DNA from: Clostridia bacterium | GTDB taxonomy: Bacteria; Bacillota; TC1; UBA5767 | Reading direction: 5' to 3' | Length of the DNA stretch: 38,287 bases | Assembly: GCA_030625965.1 (NCBI GenBank) | Contig: DAOUPV010000015.1 | Span: 1 to 38,287 of the forward strand | In this document: piece by piece, positions 27,840 to 34,874 of the stretch | Position numbering within the stretch: position 1 is the stretch's first letter | Layout of the letters: each line of letters starts with the position of its first letter | Notes under the pieces: model-generated | What the model saw: the letters and a program-made list of their open reading frames with translations, nothing else | What the model was told of the DNA's origin: nothing | Database searches by the model: none | Made by a program: the position numbers and the translations under genes

Positions 27840-28823
27840 ATGGAACGAATAGAAGACTGGTTGAGCAAAAATGGAAAAAAACCACTGTATGTTATTGCCG
27901 GGGAAAATGGATTTCTACGCAAGGAAAATGAGCGGGAGCTGATGCTATGCATCCGAGAAGACCGGGAAGTGGAGAAGCTGAGTGATAGCGAGCCACTGGA
28001 ATATCTGGTGGATAGCGCCAATATGCTTTCGCTTTTCGGAACGGGCAAAGTGATTATCCAGAAAAATCCTGCTTGGTTGAAAAAGGGTGAGGATCTAGAT
28101 TTGCTGATGGAATGGGTCGAAGATCCGACACCTGGCGTCACTGTGATTGTTGTGTGGGAAAATGGCATCGACAAGAGGAAGAAATCCTTCAAGTGGTTCA
28201 TAAAGAAAGGGAGTCTTATTTCCTGTGATAATGTCAAATCATGGGAACTGCCTGCATGGATCAAAAAGCGATTTGCACACAGGGGTAAACGCGTGGATGC
28301 GAAAGCGGCGGAAGCGCTGCTGGCTCTGGTAGGTGAGTCTCAGATTCTTTTGGATAATGAGATTGAGAAGATCTGTCTGTATGCAGGCAAGGAAAAGGAT
28401 ATTTCTTTAGCCACAGTCGAAGCGCTTTCATCGGCTACAGCCGAGGCAGGCATTTTCGATTTCATCGATTCGCTGTGCGCTAGACAGGGGGTAGCCTGTC
28501 TGAACAAACTGGACAATCTGCTGAAAATGAAGGAACCGGTGGTGAAGATAAACTTCATGATTGCCAGACAGTTTCGCATCCTGCTGCAGGGGAAACAAAT
28601 GAAACGCAGTGGTGTTCTCAGGCAGGACGTTGCCAAGAGGATGAAAGTGAATCCCTATGTCTGGAAGAAAGCCGAACCGTTCGTGGATAGGTACGATGAA
28701 TCGATCTTGGAAGAATATTTCTTCAAGACCCAGAAGCTAGACTGGGATATCAAGAGCGGTAAAGGGGAGCCCCGAATCCTGCTGGAGCAGTTCATACTGG
28801 ATTTCTGCACCCTAAACTCATGA
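27840..28823 (+). CDS. holA: DNA polymerase III delta subunit
   Basis: HolA opens the sliding clamp within the clamp loader. The 327-residue protein starts with an N-terminal clamp-loader-like region (PLYVIAGENGFLRKENERELM) and has ALLALVGESQILLDNEIEKICLYAG near residue 160, a typical HolA stretch. Placement right after comEC is standard in Firmicutes. It has a GAGG site before ATG 27840 and overlaps the next gene by four bases. Confidence 0.93.
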   Translation: MERIEDWLSKNGKKPLYVIAGENGFLRKENERELMLCIREDREVEKLSDSEPLEYLVDSANMLSLFGTGKVIIQKNPAWLKKGEDLDLLMEWVEDPTPGVTVIVVWENGIDKRKKSFKWFIKKGSLISCDNVKSWELPAWIKKRFAHRGKRVDAKAAEALLALVGESQILLDNEIEKICLYAGKEKDISLATVEALSSATAEAGIFDFIDSLCARQGVACLNKLDNLLKMKEPVVKINFMIARQFRILLQGKQMKRSGVLRQDVAKRMKVNPYVWKKAEPFVDRYDESILEEYFFKTQKLDWDIKSGKGEPRILLEQFILDFCTLNS

Positions 28824-29626
28824 TGCAAAGACCGAAATCCAGAAGTACAGTACGTCTCTTGATGGGGAGACAATACTATTGTCTGATGCGTAGGCTGAAC
28901 TGGCTGGTGTCTTCTGAGCGTATAGCAAATAAGCGACAGCAAGAAGAGCTAACATACGAGGTGATCAGTCACCGAACCCCCATATACCGCAATCTGAAGA
29001 ATGTGGATATGTGGCTACAGGAAAACAAGGAAGTGAATCTCAGGCTGGCCATCAAGAAATTTGATGGCTTGTTGTTTGCGCCTGGGGAGACATTTTCCTT
29101 TTGGCGAATTCTGGGGAAACCGAGCAGACGCAAGGGGTACCGGGATGGGATGGTCTTGTCGGGCGGACAGTTTCGGTCTGGTACAGGTGGAGGCCTATGT
29201 CAGCTAAGCAACCTTATATTCTGGATGGTGCTGCATACGCCCTTTAAAGTGAGTGAGCGTTATCGACACAGTTTTGATGTGTTTCCTGACGAGAAAAGAA
29301 GCTTGCCCTTTGGCTCTGGAGCGACCTGCGTATACAACTACCGTGATCTGGTGTTTCACAATACGACCAATGAGACTTTCCAGTTCCGCTTCTGGATAGA
29401 GGGGGGGAATCTTTGCGGTGGGATCCACAGTCATCGTCAACCTCTTTTCCAATACAGGATTAAGGAGAAGAATCACCGAATGTACCCTGGTGGCTTCGCC
29501 TATGTCCGAGAAAATGAATTGTATCGCCAGACCTACGAAGATGGGAAATGCATTGATGAATCATTCCTGTTCTCCAACCAGGCATGGATGATGTATGAAC
29601 CGTTTCTTGAAGGGGGAAAGCAATGA
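28820..29626 (+). CDS. VanW-like protein
   Basis: This 268-residue protein matches the VanW family: NLRLAIKKFDGLLFAPGETF near residue 74, the motif SGGQFRSGTGGGLCQLSN near 113, and RYRHSFDVFPD near 140. VanW was named from vancomycin-resistance clusters, but its function is unknown and most members are not linked to resistance. No van ligase or van regulator is nearby, so no resistance claim is made. ATG 28820 overlaps the holA stop. Confidence 0.88.
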   Translation: MMQRPKSRSTVRLLMGRQYYCLMRRLNWLVSSERIANKRQQEELTYEVISHRTPIYRNLKNVDMWLQENKEVNLRLAIKKFDGLLFAPGETFSFWRILGKPSRRKGYRDGMVLSGGQFRSGTGGGLCQLSNLIFWMVLHTPFKVSERYRHSFDVFPDEKRSLPFGSGATCVYNYRDLVFHNTTNETFQFRFWIEGGNLCGGIHSHRQPLFQYRIKEKNHRMYPGGFAYVRENELYRQTYEDGKCIDESFLFSNQAWMMYEPFLEGGKQ

Positions 29627-30114
29627 CCAATATAGCCTTATATCTGGCGACAGTCCTGCTACTGGGCTTGTCGTATACCCGCGATAGAGGGAAAACCAGG
29701 AAAGCGCTTAAGAAAGCCCTGAAGGCTTTCAAGAACATATTGCCCCAGTTTCTGGGGATCATCGTGCTGGTAGGGTTGTTGATGGCCGTCTTTGACGCTG
29801 CATTCATATCCAGGCTCATCGGACAGGAATCCGGATGGCTGGGTGTGCTTCTTTCGGCAGTGGTGGGCGCCGTGACCCTGATTCCTGGGATCGTGGCTTT
29901 TCCTACGGCTGCCATGCTCATTCAAGGTGGGGCCGGCTACATGAAAATTGGGGCCTTTGTCTCCGCTTTGATGATGGTGGGCGTTGTGACCTTGCCAGTT
30001 GAGTTGGAATATTTCGGCCGGAGACTGAGCATAGCCAGAAACCTGCTGGCCTTTCTTTTCTCTCTGTTGGTGGCCTATATAATCGGAAAGGTGTGTGGTG
30101 GACTATGGTTCTAA
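29623..30114 (+). CDS. Permease half-protein A (COG0701/DUF318-like)
   Basis: The 163-residue protein has about four to five membrane helices. The segment GAVTLIPGIVAFPTAAMLIQGG near residue 88 resembles the conserved core of DUF318/ArsP-type permeases. It starts four bases before the VanW stop and overlaps permease B, so the two are probably two halves of one transporter made from adjacent genes. The substrate is not known. Confidence 0.8.
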   Translation: MTNIALYLATVLLLGLSYTRDRGKTRKALKKALKAFKNILPQFLGIIVLVGLLMAVFDAAFISRLIGQESGWLGVLLSAVVGAVTLIPGIVAFPTAAMLIQGGAGYMKIGAFVSALMMVGVVTLPVELEYFGRRLSIARNLLAFLFSLLVAYIIGKVCGGLWF

Positions 30115-30539
30115 TCAAGAGGTACAGGTTTTTCCTTGCGACCGCAACCATCTTGCTGGTCATATCACTAGTCAACCAGGAAATAGGCAGCAGGGCTGTG
30201 GGCGTAGTCGGCTATACCTTCAGGGAAATGGCCATGATCATCCCACCGGTATTCATTCTGCTGGGGCTTCTGGATGTCTGGATTCCCCGGGAGACCATGA
30301 TGCGATTCATGGGCGAAGGATCCGGGGTCAAAGGTATGCTTATCGCCATACTGCTGGGTTCCGCAGCAACTGGTCCATTGTACGCGGCTTTCCCGGTTGC
30401 CTCGGTATTTATGAAGAAGGGTGTGAAATTCAGTAACGTACTTATTTTCATCGGAGCTTGGACACGGAGCAAATTTACTCAGTACCAAACTACACCAAAA
30501 TTATGGATAAATTCTCAGTATCTTAGAAATCTACAATAA
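30105..30539 (+). pseudogene. Permease half-protein B, 5' part, cut by an insertion
   Basis: The frame encodes a membrane protein like permease A, with GSAATGPLYAAFPVASVFM near residue 90, up to GAW at codon 30459-30461. The rest (from 30462) is insert-derived (TRSKFTQYQTTPK and on) and ends at 30539. The missing C-terminal segment reappears in frame at 32020-32196. Joining at the tryptophan codon rebuilds GAW-STTKIPMFLFELSN, so the gene was whole before the insertion. ATG 30105 is preferred, overlapping the permease A stop. Confidence 0.85.
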
Positions 30540-30570
30540 GAGCCATTCTAGAAAATAAAATGGCTCTTTA
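30538..30570 (+). terminator. Hairpin terminator inside the insert's left end
   Basis: The stem AAGAGCCATT/AATGGCTCTT with an A-rich loop is followed by TATTG. It lies at the stop of the truncated permease and would insulate the DUF4062 gene. Confidence 0.6.
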
Positions 30571-30738
30571 TTGCTATGTTGAAAATGATCGATAGGTAAA
30601 AATTTATTTTTGGCAATTACAAATAGTACGAAATCCTTCTCATTTAAGGGCTTTTTTATTTTGCAGGGATGGTGTAGGATGGTAACAATACAACAAATTA
30701 GATCTAATGTTCATTTTACATTTGATAGGGAGAATAAT

Positions 30739-31731
30739 ATGGCAGATAAGAAGTATCAAGTCTTTATCAGTTCGACGTATATGGATTTAATCGAAGAGCG
30801 TCGAGCAATTATTGAGAACATTTTAGTGGCTGACTGTATACCAGCTGGTATGGAAGCTTTCGTTGCAACTGATGATGAACAGTTCGAAGTAATAAAAAAA
30901 GTGATTGATCTTTGTGATTACTACGTGCTTGTGATTGGGAAAAGATATGGCACAGTGAATCTAGATACTAAACTTAGTTATACTGAGATGGAGTATGATT
31001 ATGCTATAGAGAAACAGATACCAGTTCTTGTGTTTGCTATCGACGAGAAAGTTACCCTATCTTCTGACAAAGAAGAACAGGAAACTACCAATATTGAGAA
31101 ACTTAAATGTTTTCGAGAAAAAGCAATGAAGAGTAGAATGGCTAGTGTTTGGAAAGATAGCAGTGAATTAGCATTATACGTATCTCATTCAATTAATTCT
31201 GCGAAGGCGAATACTCCTCGACTAGGATGGCAAAGAGCTACGGATTATGATGAAGCATCATTACGACGTAAGATAATGGACATGCAATTGAACAAATTGG
31301 TTTTAGAAAAAGAACTAGCAACAGCAAAAGAACAGATTCAGATGTATCTCGAACAGAATGATGTTGCATTTGAAGATGTTACAGTTAATGCTCGTTACAA
31401 CTATTTTCGGGATACTGGTGGGCGTATTCATGTTGATAAAGAAGTTTCTCTAGAAATGATATTCACGATTGTAGCTACACAGATGATGGATGTAATGATA
31501 CCAGAGACGAGTATTTCTAATATTTTACTGGAAAAACTGACCGGAACCTCGTACGATCACTATTTCAGTGATACTCAATTTGTGAAGACAATTCTAAATC
31601 AATTTCGTGCTATTGGGCTGATTAATCCAAGTTGGAGGAAGGAAAAGTCATTACTATTATGGGGTTTAACAAAGAAAGGTCAAAAAATCCGTGATGATAG
31701 AATTTTAATTAGGAATAGCGAGGAAGAATAA
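30739..31731 (+). CDS. DUF4062 domain protein (insert cargo)
   Basis: The 330-residue protein begins MADKKYQVFISSTYMDLIEERRAI, the hallmark of DUF4062, with PAGMEAFVATDDEQFEVIKK near residue 34 and CDYYVLVIGKRYGTV near 58. The domain covers about residues 4-95 and shows up as the N-terminal part of several NTPase and defence-type proteins. Here no NTPase follows; instead there is a short coiled-coil stretch (about 185-215) and a C-terminal part ending in a winged-helix-like LLLWGLTKKGQKIRDD. ATG 30739 follows AGGGAG; an upstream in-frame start (30610) lacks support. A nucleotide-sensing or anti-phage role is possible but unproven. Confidence 0.85.
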   Translation: MADKKYQVFISSTYMDLIEERRAIIENILVADCIPAGMEAFVATDDEQFEVIKKVIDLCDYYVLVIGKRYGTVNLDTKLSYTEMEYDYAIEKQIPVLVFAIDEKVTLSSDKEEQETTNIEKLKCFREKAMKSRMASVWKDSSELALYVSHSINSAKANTPRLGWQRATDYDEASLRRKIMDMQLNKLVLEKELATAKEQIQMYLEQNDVAFEDVTVNARYNYFRDTGGRIHVDKEVSLEMIFTIVATQMMDVMIPETSISNILLEKLTGTSYDHYFSDTQFVKTILNQFRAIGLINPSWRKEKSLLLWGLTKKGQKIRDDRILIRNSEEE

Positions 31732-32019
31732 CCTATAATAAGCCATTAGTGGAATTGTGATCTTTAATAGTCTCAATGAACTCAACTGACTGGCTATCTC
31801 CAAAATGTATATTATTTCCGCAACAAATGACTGTCAGTCAATTTCAAAAAAATGAGATCTGAATCCTTCAGGATGTAAGGGATTCAGCGTTTCACTTTTT
31901 GGATGTATAAAATTTGATTTCAAGACATGAAAGAAAATATTGTATTGTTAAACTGAATAATACTATGGATTGATTCTCGGCAGATTAAAACTTAGTGTAG
32001 TGTTTAGGTAGGTGGTGAC
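31732..32019. other. Right non-coding end of the DUF4062 insert
   Basis: No gene is seen. A hairpin CTGAATCC/GGATTCAG (31859-31887) followed by a short T-rich stretch is a likely weak terminator of the DUF4062 gene. The last 40 bases contain the right imperfect inverted repeat (31984-32010), and GGTGGT-n9-ACCACC (32011-32031) spans the junction with host DNA. Confidence 0.55.
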
Positions 32020-32196
32020 TGGTCTACCACCAAGATACCCATGTTCCTGTTTGAGTTGTCCAATTTGGGAGCACGATTTGCGGTGACTCGTCTGTTGGTG
32101 GACATTCCCGGCATCATAATTATCGCCCATATCCTTAGCAGAATGACGGCAAAAAAAGAAGTGGAACGCATCTACCGCAAAGCGGAGGCCAGATAA
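32020..32196 (+). pseudogene. Permease half-protein B, detached 3' part
   Basis: The frame TGG-TCT-ACC-ACC continues as KIPMFLFELSNLGARF, then a hydrophobic VDIPGIIIIAHIL and a charged tail to the stop at 32194-32196. It supplies the C-terminal helix missing from the 30105-30461 fragment and lies in the same reading phase after removal of 1,561 bases. ATG 32041 could in theory restart translation, but no ribosome binding site is seen. Confidence 0.85.
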
Positions 32197-32271
32197 AAGC
32201 TATTTACGGCATTTGCTCAACCACCGGGTAGAACTATCTTATTACCAATACCTGGAGTATAATATAGATAA

Positions 32272-32402
32272 TTAATGAGGTGCTTGCAGGAAATTGGGTG
32301 TGATTCCCAGACAGTCCTAGCTACCGTTACAGTCGGAAAACGCAAGCCGCCAATATTTACTCTAGGGTTAGACTTCGGGCTGCCTTAGGCAGCCTATTTT
32401 TT
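32272..32402 (+). promoter_or_regulatory. Cobalamin-type riboswitch with terminator
   Basis: The leader contains GAGGTGCTTGCAGGAAATTGGGTG, GATTCCCAGACAGTCC, an AGCTACCGTTACAG stretch in the place of the B12-box, and CGGAAAACGCAAGCCGCC, in the order seen in cobalamin riboswitches. GCTTGC (32282-32287) can pair with GCAAGC (32342-32347). A terminator hairpin GGCTGCC-TTA-GGCAGCC (32378-32394) with a T-run ends just before the AGGAG of the next gene, which suggests control of transcription by ligand. A TATAAT at 32258-32263 is a likely -10 element. No covariance model was run. Confidence 0.82.
32377..32402 (+). terminator. Riboswitch expression-platform terminator
   Basis: A perfect 7-base-pair stem with a three-base loop is followed by TATTTTTT, directly before the ribosome binding site at 32403. 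Confidence 0.85.
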
Positions 32403-32414
32403 AGGAGAAACGAC

Positions 32415-32801
32415 ATGAAAAAAGATTACAGGATAAAAAAACCGGAATTATTGGTGGTAGTTCTGCTACTACTGGTTACGGTCTTTGCTGGATGTGCAGA
32501 ACAGACTTCATTGGATGAGAAGAGCATAGTGATAGAAGTGAACGGGATCGATGGATACGAGAACCTATATGAGGTAACGACAGAGGTGGAGTATTTGGGA
32601 GAACTACTCGATGAGATGCAGATTGCTCAACTGGTAGAGAGCGATTTCGGTCGCTATATCGTTTCCGTGGACGGTTATGTCGCCGATGAGATGCGTGAAT
32701 ACTGGAGTATCAGCCACAATGGTGATTATGCCACGGCAGGTGCAGATGAATTGATACTTGGAGATGGCGATATTATCATATTGGCCATCGACGAGTTTTA
32801 G
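32415..32801 (+). CDS. DUF4430 lipoprotein, transcobalamin-like domain (first copy)
   Basis: The 128-residue protein has a lipoprotein signal (hydrophobic 12-24, lipobox FAGC with Cys27), so it is probably anchored outside the membrane. The rest is a DUF4430 domain, with YWSISHNGDYATAGADELI and LGDGDIIIL at the end. DUF4430 is related to the C-terminal beta domain of transcobalamin/intrinsic factor. Under the cobalamin riboswitch and next to an ECF substrate-binding membrane protein, it is a good candidate for an extracellular corrinoid-capture protein. That function is inference. Confidence 0.85.
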   Translation: MKKDYRIKKPELLVVVLLLLVTVFAGCAEQTSLDEKSIVIEVNGIDGYENLYEVTTEVEYLGELLDEMQIAQLVESDFGRYIVSVDGYVADEMREYWSISHNGDYATAGADELILGDGDIIILAIDEF

Positions 32802-32811
32802 AGGTGAGATT

Positions 32812-33294
32812 ATGAAAGCCAAAGAAGTGGCCTTTGCGGCCTTATTTGCATCCTTGTTTACCTTGGGTGACTTTCTATCTGTATATAATTTCCAGGTCGT
32901 AACAGCTTTCATGGTAGTATGCTACGTTTTCTGCGGTCGTAGGGTGCTCTTAGCTGGAACGTTCATCTATGGCCTGATCGATGTCATATTCGGGCTAGGT
33001 ATGTACTGGACACTGGTGCTGAATTGGGAGACTGCCGCTCTGACCATCATTCTGGTCCTGCACTTGAGACCCAAAGCGTATGGTTTGGCAGCCGGTTTGG
33101 CCTTTCTTACCTTCAGCCTCGTAGATGCAGTCGTGGCCTCAATAATATTGGACGTATCCATCTGGGCTTATTTGGTGGCCGGTAGCTTTTTCGTTGTGCG
33201 AGGTGTACTATCCGGGATGCTCGTTGGAGCCATTCTCGTTAAAATACTAGAAAGAAGGACGAATTTACATGAGACATTTCAGAAAACCAGCTAA
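32812..33294 (+). CDS. ECF transporter S component, probably corrinoid-related
   Basis: The 160-residue protein has about five to six hydrophobic helices and starts MKAKEVAFAALFASLFTLGDF, the N-terminal pattern of ECF-type substrate-binding S components. ATG 32812 follows GAGGTGA, ten bases after the first DUF4430 gene. No ATPase or T component is nearby, so a shared energising module elsewhere would be needed. The riboswitch upstream suggests cobalamin or a precursor as substrate. It overlaps the second DUF4430 gene by 26 bases. Confidence 0.8.
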   Translation: MKAKEVAFAALFASLFTLGDFLSVYNFQVVTAFMVVCYVFCGRRVLLAGTFIYGLIDVIFGLGMYWTLVLNWETAALTIILVLHLRPKAYGLAAGLAFLTFSLVDAVVASIILDVSIWAYLVAGSFFVVRGVLSGMLVGAILVKILERRTNLHETFQKTS

Positions 33295-33649
33295 AATTAT
33301 TTTGTGTGTCCTAGTGGTCATGTTGCTTGTAGGCTGCGCAAAGGAATCGCCGGCTCAAACCGGCAAAAGTGTCACCATTGAGATCAGGGACTTGGAGGGT
33401 GCGCAGCTATCATTAATTGAGACAGTGACAAATGCGGAGAACCTAGCCGATCTTCTAATGGATCAGGAGCTGATGGATTATGATGAGACAGGGCTCGGCA
33501 GATTCATAACCGGCCTGGCAGGAGTAATAGCGGATCCCAGTACAGAATATTGGGCGATCTATGTGAATGGGGAGTATGGGCTTTACGGTGCGGATAACCA
33601 GAAAATAGAGGATGGTGACCAGTTCCTGTTCCTCCTGGAAGAATATTAA
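33269..33649 (+). CDS. DUF4430 lipoprotein, transcobalamin-like domain (second copy)
   Basis: The 126-residue protein has a lipoprotein signal (hydrophobic 10-21, lipobox LVGC with Cys23) and a DUF4430 domain ending YWAIYVNGEYGLYGADNQK and EDGDQFLFLLEEY. The two copies share this end but differ through most of their length, so they are not a recent duplication. Two different surface proteins around one S component suggest either two ligands or a paired binding site. The start lies inside the S-component gene, which suggests translational coupling. Confidence 0.85.
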   Translation: MRHFRKPAKIILCVLVVMLLVGCAKESPAQTGKSVTIEIRDLEGAQLSLIETVTNAENLADLLMDQELMDYDETGLGRFITGLAGVIADPSTEYWAIYVNGEYGLYGADNQKIEDGDQFLFLLEEY

Positions 33650-33660
33650 TGAATCTTTTT

Positions 33661-33690
33661 AATCCCGTTTCTTTGGAAGCGGGATTTTTT
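33661..33690 (+). terminator. Rho-independent terminator after the DUF4430 operon
   Basis: The stem AATCCCG-TTTC/GAAG-CGGGATT (inner mismatch) is followed by TTTTTT. Confidence 0.9.
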
Positions 33691-33730
33691 TACTTAACCC
33701 TGACCTAACGTCATAGGGTATGATGGATTT

Positions 33731-34005
33731 TTGACACTCCCCATGGATAAATCCAGGGGATTCTCAGGTGATGAAAGGCAAGGTCCGTTTCCGTTATGCC
33801 AGTGTGACCCTGAGTTAAGGGCTATGCCATTAGCCCGTTCTAAGACAGTGCATGTAGCATCTTAGGCTGGTAGACTGTTACCATCCACCACAGGTGTTTT
33901 AAGTCACCGCTGACTTTTGGTGCTTGAATATTTTACAGTGTGGAGCATTTCCCACGCTAACGCCCAATATTCAGTTTCAGTGTTTTAGAGTCTTATACTT
34001 GACTT
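33731..34005 (-). ncRNA. Omega-RNA-like structured RNA without a TnpB gene
   Basis: Minus-strand sequence downstream of a good promoter is rich in hairpins: GGGCTA-ATGGCA-TAGCCC (33814-33832 region), CTAAGA...TCTTAG, and the terminal hairpin CCCC-TGGAT-TT-ATCCA-T-GGGG ending GTGTCAA. This is the order expected for an IS605 right-end guide RNA, with the guide being the flanking DNA to the left of 33731 (minus strand AAATCCATCATACCC...). Whether it is transcribed or loaded by a TnpB elsewhere is unknown. Confidence 0.42.
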
Positions 34006-34011
34006 AAGCAT

Positions 34012-34040
34012 ATTATATAAGACTAAGCGACAATAAGCAA
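34012..34040 (-). promoter_or_regulatory. Minus-strand promoter for the omega-RNA-like RNA
   Basis: On the minus strand, TTGCTT (34040-34035) and TATAAT (34017-34012) are separated by 17 bases. Confidence 0.5.
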
Positions 34041-34232
34041 TAACTTACACCTTATACTCGGGTAGACAAGGGCATCACTGCCCGAGTCAATGGCACTGAC
34101 CTTCAGGACTTTTTGCAAATTCTTCTGAAACTGAACTAAAAAAGACAAAGAAGGCTAAGATTTGCAGCTTAAACCGTCTTTGTCTTCTCTCTGACCACCT
34201 GCATAGCAGGTGGTCTTCTTTCTATAACAAAT

Positions 34233-34256
34233 GAGCCTTCCACTTTTGGAAGGCTC
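34233..34256. terminator. Hairpin between the relic and the XRE-cupin gene
   Basis: A perfect 9-base-pair stem GAGCCTTCC/GGAAGGCTC has a six-base loop. On the minus strand it follows the XRE-cupin gene, but the T-tract after it is poor, so termination is uncertain. Confidence 0.45.
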
Positions 34257-34322
34257 AAAAATACATCCTGAATTTTATTTCAGCACTTTTTATATTTAAA
34301 TTATTTGTTGCTATATACTAAT

Positions 34323-34871
34323 TTAGAAGCTTGCAGGAGTACATGCAACAAGTACCTCGCATTCCTCATCACCAATATTTCTCCACTTATGCATGAGCTC
34401 GGCTTGATAAGATGCTACATCGCCAACTTCTAATACATAGTTACCCCAATTTTCAATTGAAAGTTCAACTTTGCCTTTAATAACATAACAAAATTCATTA
34501 CCACGATGAGATACCGGCTTTTTAGTATCACTACCAACAGGCAAATGAATTATGCTTGCCTCAAGTTCTTTGGCAGGAGTAGAAAAAAGCATGTCGATAG
34601 TAACATTTCCTTCATTTCTCATATATGATCTTTTTTCTTCTTTATGAATCACTTCAACCGGCAAATCGTGGACATCATCTAATAAAATGGCTACCGAAGA
34701 TAAGTCAAGTATTTTTGCAATATCCATTAAAAGCGCCACATTGATATTTGATTTACCACTTTCAATTTGACTCATATATGATTTTGATAAACCTAATTCT
34801 TTTGCAAATTCTGTAAGGTTATACCCCTTACGTTTACGAAATTCCTTTATTCTTTTGCCGATAGCTTCTAT
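34323..34871 (-). CDS. XRE-family regulator with cupin sensor domain; unusual start
   Basis: The product has an N-terminal helix-turn-helix (IGKRIKEFRKRKGYNLTEFAKELGLSKSYMSQIESGKS) and a C-terminal cupin domain (about 85-180: HRGNEFCYVIKGKVEL, LEVGDVASYQAELMHKWRN). An ATG at 34775 lies inside the recognition helix, so it cannot be the real start. In frame upstream there is no ATG, GTG or TTG before a stop; the frame opens with ATC and ATA (34874-34869) after a strong GGAGAGGTGA site. Either a rare ATA/ATC start is used or one base in the read is wrong. Its target genes are not known; a likely target is itself or the divergent region. Confidence 0.8.
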   Translation of the reverse strand: MEAIGKRIKEFRKRKGYNLTEFAKELGLSKSYMSQIESGKSNINVALLMDIAKILDLSSVAILLDDVHDLPVEVIHKEEKRSYMRNEGNVTIDMLFSTPAKELEASIIHLPVGSDTKKPVSHRGNEFCYVIKGKVELSIENWGNYVLEVGDVASYQAELMHKWRNIGDEECEVLVACTPASF

Positions 34872-34874
34872 GAT

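Larger units (their letters stand above)
30462..32022. mobile_element. 1.56-kb insertion carrying one DUF4062 gene, no recombinase
   Basis: This stretch splits permease gene B. TGG occurs at both edges (30459-30461 and 32020-32022). The insert is clearly AT-richer than its surroundings and contains one gene (30739-31731). Near its ends lie imperfect inverted repeats: 30483-30503 (TACC-AAAC-TACAC core) and 31984-32010 (TACC-TAAACAC-TACAC core on the minus strand). There is no transposase, integrase or intron signature. It may be a non-autonomous element moved by a recombinase elsewhere; that is inference. Confidence 0.75.
33731..34230 (-). mobile_element. IS200/IS605-type element relic without transposase or tnpB
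   Basis: Read on the minus strand, the region begins with hairpins at 34193-34215 (GACCACCTG-CATAG-CAGGTGGTC) and 34142-34186 (AAGACAAAGA/TCTTTGTCTT), resembling IS200 left ends, and finishes with a GAATCCCC...GGGGAGTGTCAA right-end hairpin (33731-33762), a pattern common at IS605-type right ends. There is no open frame for TnpA or TnpB in the approximately 500 bases. The assignment rests on remembered end patterns. Confidence 0.5.

Noticed and set aside
28820-29626. Vancomycin resistance based on the VanW-like gene
   Set aside because: No van ligase, dehydrogenase, dipeptidase or sensor gene is present; VanW homologues are widespread without resistance.
30462-32022. Group I or group II intron as explanation for the split permease
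   Set aside because: The insert lacks a U at the 5' splice position, GUGYG start, AY end, a domain V-like hairpin and a reverse transcriptase or homing endonuclease.
33731-34230. IStron (group I intron plus IS605)
   Set aside because: No group I core (P3-P7 type motifs) could be recognised; the right end fits a plain IS200/IS605-type relic.
33690-34320. CRISPR array
   Set aside because: The hairpins here differ from each other, and there are no regularly spaced direct repeats; none were found elsewhere in the window either.
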